Positions 1-5,210 of a stretch of 9,734 bases of DNA are shown piece by piece. The stretch's first letter is position 1. Each line of letters starts with the position of its first letter. This stretch comes from an uncultured Lachnospiraceae bacterium (GTDB lineage Bacteria > Bacillota_A > Clostridia > Lachnospirales > Lachnospiraceae): NCBI GenBank assembly GCA_946613735.1, contig CAMOFS010000034.1, positions 1 through 9,734 of the forward strand. Reading direction: 5' to 3'. A program made the position numbers and the translations under genes. The notes beneath the pieces are model-generated. The model saw only the letters and a program-made list of their open reading frames with translations. It was not told where the DNA came from and did no database searches.

Positions 1-793
1 CAGCCACATCCACCGCTACGATGGTGGAGCACACGGGGGTGCTGGCTACGATGGAAAAGATGATCCCCAAAAAGGCACAGAGTACGGAAAGTACCGCAGA
101 GCAGATCGTCACGGAAAAAAAGCTTTTGAATATCCTCATGGCTGAAAGGGCCGGGAATATCACCAGGGCGGAGATCAAAAGCGATCCCACCAGATTCATG
201 GCCAAAACGATAATGATGGCGATGATAACAGCGATGAGCAGGTTGTAGCCGGAGGCGTTGGTCCCCACCGCACGGGAAAAGTTCTCATCAAAGGTCACGG
301 CAAATATCTTGTTATAAAAGATCACAAATACCGCTAATACGAAGATCGACAGCACCACGCAAAGTATGACCTCGGAAAGGGTCAGCGTCAGGATGGATGC
401 CGAGCCAAAGAGGGTGGAGCATACATCCCCCGCCAGATTTGACGAGGTGGAAAAGATGTTCATCAAAAGGTAGCCAAAGGCAAGGGCCCCCACCGATATC
501 ATGGCTATGGCCGCATCCCCCTTTATCTTGGTGTTGGATCCGGTGCGCAAAAGCAACACGGCACTTATGACTGTCACCGGCAGCACCACATACATCTCAT
601 TGGTAACATTAAAAACAGATGCGATGGCTATGCCTCCGAAGGCCACGTGCGATAGTCCGTCACCGATAAAGGAAAAGCGCTTCAAAACCAATGTCACCCC
701 GAGAAGTGATGAACATAGCGCAATGAGCACGCCCACTATAAGTGCATAGCGGACCATAGGATATTGAAAAGACGTATAAAGCGTATCCAGCAT
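1..793 (-). CDS. Metal ABC transporter permease, ABC-3 (ZnuB/MntB-like) family, 3' end missing
   Basis: This is the membrane subunit of an ABC importer for a divalent metal (zinc, manganese or iron). Reading leftwards from ATG at 793 the frame stays open to the window edge for 264 residues, so perhaps only 10-25 C-terminal residues are missing compared with the usual 260-290. The protein is very hydrophobic, with several membrane segments (about residues 15-37, 52-84, 92-112, 132-160, 184-216, 226-250). ABC-3 hallmarks are LLGVTLVLKRFSFIGDGLSH (31-50), with the conserved GDGLSH, the GDAAIAMIS block (92-100) and VGSLLISALVIFPALSAM (202-219). AGGAGG at 810-805 lies 11 bases before the start, inside the end of the ATPase gene; the intergenic gap is 3 bases. 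The pairing with the ATPase supports the family firmly. The metal cannot be read from the sequence, and no Zur, Fur or MntR box was recognised upstream. Confidence 0.93.
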   Translation of the reverse strand, partial: MLDTLYTSFQYPMVRYALIVGVLIALCSSLLGVTLVLKRFSFIGDGLSHVAFGGIAIASVFNVTNEMYVVLPVTVISAVLLLRTGSNTKIKGDAAIAMISVGALAFGYLLMNIFSTSSNLAGDVCSTLFGSASILTLTLSEVILCVVLSIFVLAVFVIFYNKIFAVTFDENFSRAVGTNASGYNLLIAVIIAIIIVLAMNLVGSLLISALVIFPALSAMRIFKSFFSVTICSAVLSVLCAFLGIIFSIVASTPVCSTIVAVDVA

Positions 794-796
794 ATC

Positions 797-1501
797 TCAG
801 ATAACCTCCTGGCGGCTTAAAAACAGCCGGCCTACCTTGCTGTTTAAGTATTCGTATTTTGTCCCGAAAAAGACATCGTCTCCAATATGGAGAATGTGGC
901 TGGCGAAATTAATGGCAGCCTCTATATCGTGGGAGACCATGATGACGGTAATGCCGTCGCTATTCAGCTCCTTTATCAGGTCATACATCTCCGCCGTCAC
1001 CACGGGATCCAGGCCGGATACCGGCTCATCAAGTATCAGAAGCTTTTTGGTGGCACACATGGCCCGGGCCGAAAGCACCCGCTGCTGCTGTCCGCCGGAA
1101 AGCTCGCGGTAGCATCTTTCGGAAAGCTCTGTTATCCCCATGCGCTCCATGCTGTCTGCCGCAAGCTTTTTTTCCTCCTTATTATAAAAAGGCCTTAAGC
1201 CTATGCGGCTCTGGCACCCGGAGATGACGATCTCCCTTACCGAGGCGGGAAAGTCCCTCTGTACCACGGTCTGCTGGGGCAGGTAGCCTATTTCGTTGCT
1301 TTTTAGGCCATCGCCATACTCTATGGTGCCCGCCACCGGCTCCTTAAGATGCAAAAGCGTCTTCATAAGGGTGGTCTTGCCGGAGCCATTTTCACCCACT
1401 ATGCACAGGTAATCCCCGGAATTTACGGTAAAATTGATATTTTCCGCTATGGTGTCATTGTCATAGCCCAATGACAGGTTTTCTGCACTTATAAGTGACA
1501 T
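797..1501 (-). CDS. Metal ABC transporter ATP-binding protein (ZnuC/MntA-like)
   Basis: This is the cytoplasmic ATPase that powers the permease encoded just downstream. The 234-residue product has all nucleotide-binding motifs: Walker A GENGSGKTT (36-44), Q-loop in YLPQQT (73-78), signature LSGGQQQR (134-141), Walker B LLILDEP (154-160) followed by the D-loop SGLD, and the switch histidine in SHD (H191). The length and the GYLPQQ and SGCQSR segments fit the zinc/manganese (ABC-3 partner) branch rather than amino-acid or cobalamin transporters. The ATG at 1501 follows AGGAGG (1516-1511) by 9 bases; that site lies inside the upstream small gene, whose stop is one base away, so translation is probably coupled. 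The substrate metal is not determined, hence no gene symbol. Confidence 0.95.
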   Translation of the reverse strand: MSLISAENLSLGYDNDTIAENINFTVNSGDYLCIVGENGSGKTTLMKTLLHLKEPVAGTIEYGDGLKSNEIGYLPQQTVVQRDFPASVREIVISGCQSRIGLRPFYNKEEKKLAADSMERMGITELSERCYRELSGGQQQRVLSARAMCATKKLLILDEPVSGLDPVVTAEMYDLIKELNSDGITVIMVSHDIEAAINFASHILHIGDDVFFGTKYEYLNSKVGRLFLSRQEVI

Positions 1502-1502
1502 A

Positions 1503-1706
1503 TCAGGGAGCCTCCTCGAACTCCTCGCGGATGATCTCAGCCTCCACGTTCATACGATGGGCATCCGCAGTATCGTCCATAGTCTCATCCAGCCCGGTCA
1601 GCGCCGCAAAGGGCGCAAACTGAGCCGCCCGCATCTCCCGTGACATGGGGGTGTGGCGTTTTGAGACAGGGCGTTCTTTATTTATAATGTCTTCATAATT
1701 ATTCAT
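1503..1706 (-). CDS. Small RAAQFAPFAAL-motif protein (YolD-like type), 67 aa
   Basis: The product is a short acidic protein with the block MREMRAAQFAPFAAL in slightly altered form (MSREMRAAQFAPFAAL, residues 21-36), preceded by YEDII and RPVSKRHTP and followed by TGLDETMDDTA. From memory this matches a family of small Clostridia proteins, often annotated hypothetical or YolD-like, whose members usually start MxxYxDII and are often found near Y-family DNA polymerase genes. Function is unknown. The frame is open upstream to an ATG at 1775, but the family start argues for the ATG at 1706. That start has no good Shine-Dalgarno sequence; the nearest GGAGG (1735-1731) is about 24 bases upstream and inside the predicted promoter. 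The gene ends one base before the metal ABC ATPase, so it heads that operon. The family match is a recollection, not a search result. Confidence 0.72.
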   Translation of the reverse strand: MNNYEDIINKERPVSKRHTPMSREMRAAQFAPFAALTGLDETMDDTADAHRMNVEAEIIREEFEEAP

Positions 1707-1715
1707 ACCAAAAAC

Positions 1716-1744
1716 ATTATACTCACATGACCTCCAAAACACAA
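1716..1744 (-). promoter_or_regulatory. Candidate promoter of the small protein / metal ABC operon
   Basis: On the minus strand TTGTGT (1744-1739) and a perfect TATAAT (1721-1716) are separated by 17 bases. The -10 hexamer is consensus; the -35 matches only at TTG. Transcription would start near 1709, only about 3 bases before the ATG at 1706, giving an almost leaderless message. It faces away from the argC promoter, with the two -35 boxes 15 bases apart. Confidence 0.5.
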
Positions 1745-1761
1745 ATGATTTCCTCTTCATT
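1744..1761. promoter_or_regulatory. Short dyad between two divergent promoters (possible operator)
   Basis: AATGA (1744-1748) and TCATT (1757-1761) form an inverted repeat with an 8-base centre. It fills the gap between the -35 boxes of the two back-to-back promoters and touches both. A regulator bound here could affect both operons. The arms are only 5 bp, so chance is quite possible. Confidence 0.2.
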
Positions 1762-1788
1762 GCGGCAGCAGGCATAATCTGTTACAAT
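1760..1788 (+). promoter_or_regulatory. Candidate promoter of the argC operon (extended -10)
   Basis: TTGCGG (1760-1765) is followed after exactly 17 bases by TACAAT (1783-1788), with TG one base upstream of the -10 (1780-1781), which makes an extended -10. Transcription would begin near 1795, so the leader before argC would be about 90 bases and would contain the inverted repeat at 1803-1873. A stretch TGTATAAAAAGATTC (1796-1810) right at the start point weakly resembles an ARG box (ArgR operator), but it is too degenerate to call. Confidence 0.5.
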
Positions 1789-1802
1789 AGGAAACTGTAT
1801 AA

Positions 1803-1873
1803 AAAGATTCTTCGGGCTTTGCCCTAGGGATGACCTTGGTATACTGTCACTTGAAATGTAGTGAAGGATCTTT
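1803..1873. repeat. Palindromic intergenic repeat element in the argC leader
   Basis: The ends AAAGATTCTTC (1803-1813) and GAAGGATCTTT (1863-1873) are inverted copies matching at 10 of 11 positions. The left half contains a small hairpin GGGC-TTT-GCCC (1814-1824) and continues to ATGAC; the right half begins TGTCAC (1845-1850). Both halves resemble the common bacterial repeat seen as ATTCTTCGCTTCGCTCAGAATGACA and its inverse TGTCATCCTGAG. A second copy lies at 2943-3083. The element ends just before the argC ribosome binding site (AGGAGG 1875-1880), so the folded RNA would sit next to it. Confidence 0.6.
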
Positions 1874-1886
1874 AAGGAGGAATATC

Positions 1887-2942
1887 ATGATAAAAGTGGG
1901 AATAGTGGGAGCTACCGGATATGCCGGGGCCGAGCTGGTCAGACTTTTAGCCGGACACAGTGAGGCTGAAGTGGTCTGGTACGGATCCAAGAGCTATGTG
2001 GGAGAGGACTTTGCTTCCATTTACAAAAATGCCAGGGGCTTTACCGACGAGGTCTGCCGGGCAGATGATATAGAAAAAATGGCGGATGACTGCGATGTGA
2101 TCTTTACAGCCACCCCCCAGGGCTATCTGGGAAGCGTCCTTACTGAGGATATTTTAAAAAGGACAAAGGTCATCGACCTGTCGGCGGACTATCGTTTGAC
2201 TGATATACCTACCTATGAAAAGTGGTACGGCATAGAGCACAAGAGCCCCCAGCTTGTAAAGCAGGCTGTCTACGGACTCTGCGAGCTGCACAGGGATGAG
2301 ATCAGGGGCAGATCGCTTGTGGCCAATCCCGGCTGCTACACCACCTGCTCCATACTTACGGCCTATCCCCTTGTGGCTGAGGGACTCATCGACCCGGATA
2401 CCCTTATAGTGGATGCGGCATCCGGTACCAGCGGTGCTGGCCGTGGAGCCAAGGTGCCAAACCTCTTCTGCGAGGTCAATGAGAGCATGAAGCCCTACGG
2501 CGTCACCAACCACAGGCATACTCCTGAGATAGAGCAGGAGCTGTCCCTGGCAGCAGGCCGCCAGGTCGTTATCAATTTTACACCTCACCTGGCCCCCATG
2601 AACCGTGGCATCCTGGCTACGGAATACGCATCCCTAAGGATGAGTGCCGATGGCGCGTATCCCAAGCCTGAGGATATAGTGGCAGCCTACGAGAAGTACT
2701 ATAAGGATGAGTACTTCATCCGTCTGCTCCCCTATGGGCAGATGCCCGAGACAAGATGGGTGGAGGGCTCCAACTTTGTTGACATCGGATACATCATTGA
2801 TGAGCGGACTCACCGGGTGATCATGGTGGGCGCTATAGACAATCTGGTAAAAGGAGCAGCAGGCCAGGCAGTACAGAATATGAATATCATCTTTGGACTG
2901 GAGGAAAAAACGGGACTGACCGCAATGCCGGTATTCCCGTAG
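1887..2942 (+). CDS. argC: N-acetyl-gamma-glutamyl-phosphate reductase
   Basis: ArgC catalyses the NADPH-dependent reduction of N-acetylglutamyl phosphate to N-acetylglutamate semialdehyde, the third step of arginine biosynthesis, in the cytoplasm. The 351-residue product has the normal length. It starts with the Rossmann dinucleotide-binding loop GIVGATGYAGAEL (5-17). The nucleophile is Cys150 in VANPGCYTT, followed by the ASGTSGAGRGAK block (178-189), and HRHTPEIEQ (209-217) provides the conserved catalytic-site histidine. The ATG at 1887 is chosen over an in-frame ATG at 1830 because AGGAGG (1875-1880) is 6 bases away, the protein then begins MIKVGIVGATGY as the family does, and the longer version would translate repeat DNA. 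It begins the argC-GNAT-argJ cluster; a 157-base repeat-filled gap follows, so read-through to the next gene is likely but not shown. Confidence 0.97.
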   Translation: MIKVGIVGATGYAGAELVRLLAGHSEAEVVWYGSKSYVGEDFASIYKNARGFTDEVCRADDIEKMADDCDVIFTATPQGYLGSVLTEDILKRTKVIDLSADYRLTDIPTYEKWYGIEHKSPQLVKQAVYGLCELHRDEIRGRSLVANPGCYTTCSILTAYPLVAEGLIDPDTLIVDAASGTSGAGRGAKVPNLFCEVNESMKPYGVTNHRHTPEIEQELSLAAGRQVVINFTPHLAPMNRGILATEYASLRMSADGAYPKPEDIVAAYEKYYKDEYFIRLLPYGQMPETRWVEGSNFVDIGYIIDERTHRVIMVGAIDNLVKGAAGQAVQNMNIIFGLEEKTGLTAMPVFP

Positions 2943-3083
2943 AGATTCTTCGCTTCGCTCAGAATGACAAGGGGAGAGCACAGTCAGAATGCCAAGGGGA
3001 GAGCACAGTCAGAATGCCAAGGGGAGGTGTCATCCTGAGGCCGGGCTTTTTTGTCATCCTGAGGCCGAAGGCCGAAGGATCCT
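2943..3083. repeat. Composite palindromic intergenic repeat between argC and the GNAT gene
   Basis: The left end GATTCTTCGCTTCGCTCAG (2944-2962) runs on to AATGACA. The right end, TGTCATCCTGAGGCC to GAAGGATCCTT (3052-3083), is its imperfect inverse. The right end is doubled: TGTCATCCTGAGGCCG occurs at 3028-3043 and 3052-3067, and GGCCGAA is duplicated at 3063-3069 and 3070-3076. Read in six frames this gives the familiar artefacts CHSERSEES (minus strand) and CHPEAEGRRIL (plus strand). It is the same family as the element before argC. No stem followed by a T-run typical of a terminator was found; the TTTTTT at 3047-3052 lacks a matching stem. Confidence 0.7.
2961..3027 (+). repeat. 25-bp tandem repeat, 2.7 copies
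   Basis: Units at 2961-2985 and 2986-3010 are identical except for one base (GACA versus GCCA in AGAATGaCAAGGGGAG), and a 17-base partial third unit follows at 3011-3027 with its last base changed. The array starts at the inner end of the left arm of the composite repeat. It has no coding role: the real GNAT start is at 3100. Confidence 0.85.
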
Positions 3084-3099
3084 TAATGAGAGGAAGTTA

Positions 3100-3558
3100 A
3101 TGGATAATATAACAATCAGAGAATTCAAACCCGAAGACCATGAAAAGGCTTACGCCCTGTGGCAGACCATTCATGGCTTTGGCATCAGATCAGTGGACGA
3201 TTCCTATGAGGGCGTGATCAAGTTCCTCGAGAGGAATCCGGGCTGCAGTGTGGTAGCAGAGACTGCCGACGGCAGAGTAGTGGGAACCATCCTCTGCGGG
3301 CACGACGGACGCAGGGCCAGCTTTTACCACGTTTGCGTGCATGAGGATTTCAGACGCCGCGGCATAGGAAAGCAGATGGTGGTCTGGTGCATGCAGGAAC
3401 TCAAGAAATTAAAGGTAAATAAAATTTCTCTCGTTGCCTTCAAGAAAAACGAGCTGGGCAATAATTTCTGGCACGGTGAGGGCTGGACTGAGAGAGAGGA
3501 CCTGAATATGTACGATTTCGTACTTAACGAGGAAAATATAACGAGATTTAATAAATAG
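3100..3558 (+). CDS. GNAT family N-acetyltransferase (YpeA-like)
   Basis: This is a single-domain acetyl-CoA-dependent acyltransferase of 152 residues. The acetyl-CoA pyrophosphate-binding motif A is FRRRGIGKQM (84-93), preceded by the strand SFYHVCVHEDF (74-84). The segment VVGTILCGHDGRRASFYH resembles the E. coli YpeA-type acetyltransferases, whose substrate is not firmly known. The ATG at 3100 is preferred over one at 2989 because GAGAGGAA lies just upstream and the longer version would encode repeat DNA; MDNITIREFKPEDHEKA is a typical GNAT beginning. The gene lies between argC and argJ (21-base gap to argJ), which suggests a role tied to arginine or glutamate acetylation, for example as an accessory N-acetylglutamate synthase, but this is inference from position. 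Protein, small-molecule or antibiotic acetylation are equally possible. Confidence 0.88.
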   Translation: MDNITIREFKPEDHEKAYALWQTIHGFGIRSVDDSYEGVIKFLERNPGCSVVAETADGRVVGTILCGHDGRRASFYHVCVHEDFRRRGIGKQMVVWCMQELKKLKVNKISLVAFKKNELGNNFWHGEGWTEREDLNMYDFVLNEENITRFNK

Positions 3559-3579
3559 GATCCCTTACAGGAGGCAAAA

Positions 3580-4941
3580 ATGAACATAATCGACGGAGGA
3601 GTGACAGCTCCAAAAGGCTTTTACGCCGCAAATACGGCAGCGGGAATCAAGTACGCAGACCGTGACGACATGGCAATGATCGTAAGCGAGACAGGCTGCG
3701 TCACGGCGGGAACCTACACCAAAAACGTGGTAAAGGCGGCTCCGGTGACCTGGGACCGCCGGATCACCACATCCGACACCCCGGTCCGGGGCGTGGTGGT
3801 CAATGCCGGCATAGCCAATGCCTGCACGGGAGAAGAGGGCATGGAGTACTGCCTGAAAACCGCGGATGCAGCCGCAAAAGCCATAAACGAATGGAAAAAG
3901 CCATCAGAAACCGAAGAGACCGCCCACTATGATGGCGAGCCAGACCATAGTGATAGCGAGCCAGACCATAATGCCGGCAGTACTGCCCCGATAGCGGCTG
4001 GAGGATTGACGGACGCTGACGAACCGGCAGCAGCTGACGGGATCCTGGTGGCCTCCACCGGCGTCATCGGTATGCAGCTTCCTATCGACAGGCTTACAGC
4101 CGGAGTAGAGGCCATGTCAAAAAAGCTCTCTGACAGCAGAGAGTCAGCCAATCTGGCGGCCCGGGCCATCATGACCACGGACACCATCCCCAAGGAAGCC
4201 GCCGCCACCATAGAAATAGGCGGAAGCACAGTCACCATCGGCGCCATGACCAAGGGCAGTGGCATGATCCATCCCAACATGTGCACCATGCTCTGCTTCG
4301 TGACTACAGATGCTGATATTGATAAGAACCTCCTTCAGAGTGCTTTATCAGAGGTTGTTGATGAGACATTCAACATGATTTCCGTGGACGGGGATACCTC
4401 CACCAATGATACCTGCGTGGTACTGGCCAACGGCCTTGCTAAGAATCCTAAGATAAAGGAAAAGTCCAAAGACTATGAGACATTTAAGGAAGCTCTTTTT
4501 GAAGTATTAAAGAAGCTTGCCATGATGATGGCCGGGGACGGAGAAGGCGCTACGGCACTTTTCGAGGTAACGGTCACCGGCGCGAAGAACAGGGAAGAGG
4601 CCAGGACACTGGCAAAGTCCGTTATCACTTCATCCCTTACCAAGGCAGCCATCTACGGACATGACGCCAACTGGGGCAGGATACTCTGTGCCCTGGGCTA
4701 TTCGGGCGTTGATTTTGACCCGGATAAGGTGAGGCTTTCCTTTAAAAGTGCGGCAGGCACCATTCTCATAGCAGAAAATGGTCATGGAGCCGGCTTTGAT
4801 GAGGACGAAGCTACCCGCATCCTTTCCGAGGATCACGTCACCGCCATCTGCGAGATGAACATGGGAGATGCCTCGGCCACGGCCTGGGGCTGCGATCTGA
4901 CACATGAATATGTCAGTATCAATGCGGATTACAGGTCGTAA
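3580..4941 (+). CDS. argJ: ArgJ: glutamate N-acetyltransferase / amino-acid acetyltransferase, with linker insertion
   Basis: ArgJ moves the acetyl group from N-acetylornithine to glutamate; bifunctional forms can also use acetyl-CoA. It is made as a precursor that cuts itself into alpha and beta chains. The cut site motif is KGSGMIHPNMCTML (225-238), and the new N-terminal nucleophile would be Thr236. The oxyanion-hole segment STGVIG (159-164), VVNAGIANACTG (73-84), GDGEGATA and the C-terminal SINADYRS are all present. The length is 453 residues against about 400-410 for the family. The excess is a hydrophilic, acidic stretch at about 105-153 between AAKAI and ILVASTGVIG, including a duplicated heptad around GEPDH/SEPDH. 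The residue before Thr236 is Cys, where Ala is the textbook residue. Start: AGGAGG (3569-3574), 5 bases before the ATG. argB and argD, often next in line, are absent. Confidence 0.96.
   Translation: MNIIDGGVTAPKGFYAANTAAGIKYADRDDMAMIVSETGCVTAGTYTKNVVKAAPVTWDRRITTSDTPVRGVVVNAGIANACTGEEGMEYCLKTADAAAKAINEWKKPSETEETAHYDGEPDHSDSEPDHNAGSTAPIAAGGLTDADEPAAADGILVASTGVIGMQLPIDRLTAGVEAMSKKLSDSRESANLAARAIMTTDTIPKEAAATIEIGGSTVTIGAMTKGSGMIHPNMCTMLCFVTTDADIDKNLLQSALSEVVDETFNMISVDGDTSTNDTCVVLANGLAKNPKIKEKSKDYETFKEALFEVLKKLAMMMAGDGEGATALFEVTVTGAKNREEARTLAKSVITSSLTKAAIYGHDANWGRILCALGYSGVDFDPDKVRLSFKSAAGTILIAENGHGAGFDEDEATRILSEDHVTAICEMNMGDASATAWGCDLTHEYVSINADYRS
3931..3972 (+). repeat. 21-bp in-frame tandem duplication inside argJ
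   Basis: Two adjacent 21-base units (3931-3951 and 3952-3972) share the core GCGAGCCAGACCATA and differ at only two positions. They encode residues 118-124 and 125-131 of ArgJ within the extra linker. The near identity suggests a recent slippage or duplication event. Confidence 0.8.
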
Positions 4942-5013
4942 TAAAAGCATTTTGACCACGTACAGATATCCGATTATTGTACTTTTAAAAAAACAATCAC
5001 AAATGCAGGGGAT

Positions 5014-5048
5014 TTGTCAGGTTGTTGTCAGGTAGAGAGTGTTATACT
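5014..5048 (+). promoter_or_regulatory. Candidate promoter with direct TTGTCAGG repeats
   Basis: TATACT (5043-5048) preceded by TG one base upstream (5040-5041) forms an extended -10. No -35 sits at the ideal 17 bases; the best is TTGTTG at 5022-5027 with a 15-base spacer. Just upstream, TTGTCAGG is repeated directly at 5014-5021 and 5025-5032, an 11-base period (one helical turn), which could be a regulator binding site. Transcription would start near 5055, before the terminator at 5089-5125. Confidence 0.35.
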
Positions 5049-5054
5049 TCACGT

Positions 5055-5125
5055 GTGAGTTCATAATTTTCTGGACTCCTCTCTCCCCATCGCCTCGTAT
5101 TCCCTGCGAGGCGATTTTCTTTTTT
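5055..5125 (+). ncRNA. Possible short leader RNA or small RNA ended by an intrinsic terminator
   Basis: If the promoter at 5014-5048 is real, most transcripts would stop at the terminator, giving an RNA of about 70 bases. The segment before the terminator stem is pyrimidine-rich, and TCTCTCCCC (5080-5088) is perfectly complementary, over 9 bases, to GGGGAGAGA (5199-5207), the ribosome binding site of the response regulator gene. It could be an attenuated leader of that gene, a trans-acting small RNA, or simply the 3' end of the argJ transcript. No known RNA family was recognised. Confidence 0.25.
5089..5125 (+). terminator. Rho-independent terminator
   Basis: A perfect 9-bp stem, ATCGCCTCG (5089-5097) with CGAGGCGAT (5107-5115) around a 9-base loop, is followed by TTTCTTTTTT. 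It is oriented for plus-strand transcripts. It lies 148 bases after the argJ stop and 86 bases before the response regulator, so it would end the argC-GNAT-argJ message and any RNA started near 5055. Confidence 0.9.
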
Positions 5126-5132
5126 ATAATTT

Positions 5133-5151
5133 CTTTGGCAAGAAGCCAAAG
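5133..5151. other. Small hairpin in the leader of the response regulator gene
   Basis: CTTTGGC (5133-5139) pairs with GCCAAAG (5145-5151) around the loop AAGAA. No T-run follows on the plus strand, so it is not an obvious second terminator. It lies just after the terminator T-run; a second weak pairing, GAGAC (5153-5157) with GTCTC (5178-5182), follows. Role unknown. Confidence 0.4.
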
Positions 5152-5210
5152 CGAGACGGAGCAAAGCAAAAGGCCTTGTCTCCTAAGAGGTCTCAAAAGG
5201 GGAGAGAAAC

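Noticed and set aside
21..749. Plus-strand frames opposite the permease (21-248 and 501-749)
   Set aside because: They are antisense shadows; the minus-strand frame gives a clear ABC-3 permease.
1830..1886. N-terminal extension of argC from ATG 1830
   Set aside because: It translates repeat DNA, has no ribosome binding site, and adds residues absent from the ArgC family; ATG 1887 has AGGAGG.
2634..2981. Minus-strand open frame beginning MLSPCHSERSEESL
   Set aside because: It is antisense to argC, and its start is the well-known translation artefact of the palindromic repeat.
2961..3067. Repeats that might suggest a CRISPR array
   Set aside because: Units are directly adjacent with no spacers between them, and no cas genes are present.
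2989..3099. N-terminal extension of the GNAT protein (CHPEAEGRRIL)
   Set aside because: The residues come from the repeat; the start at 3100 has a ribosome binding site and a normal GNAT beginning.
4960..4987. Possible terminator right after argJ (GTACA ... TGTAC then TTTT)
   Set aside because: The stem has only 5 bp with a 13-base loop and is AT-poor in pairing strength; the terminator at 5089-5125 is far better.
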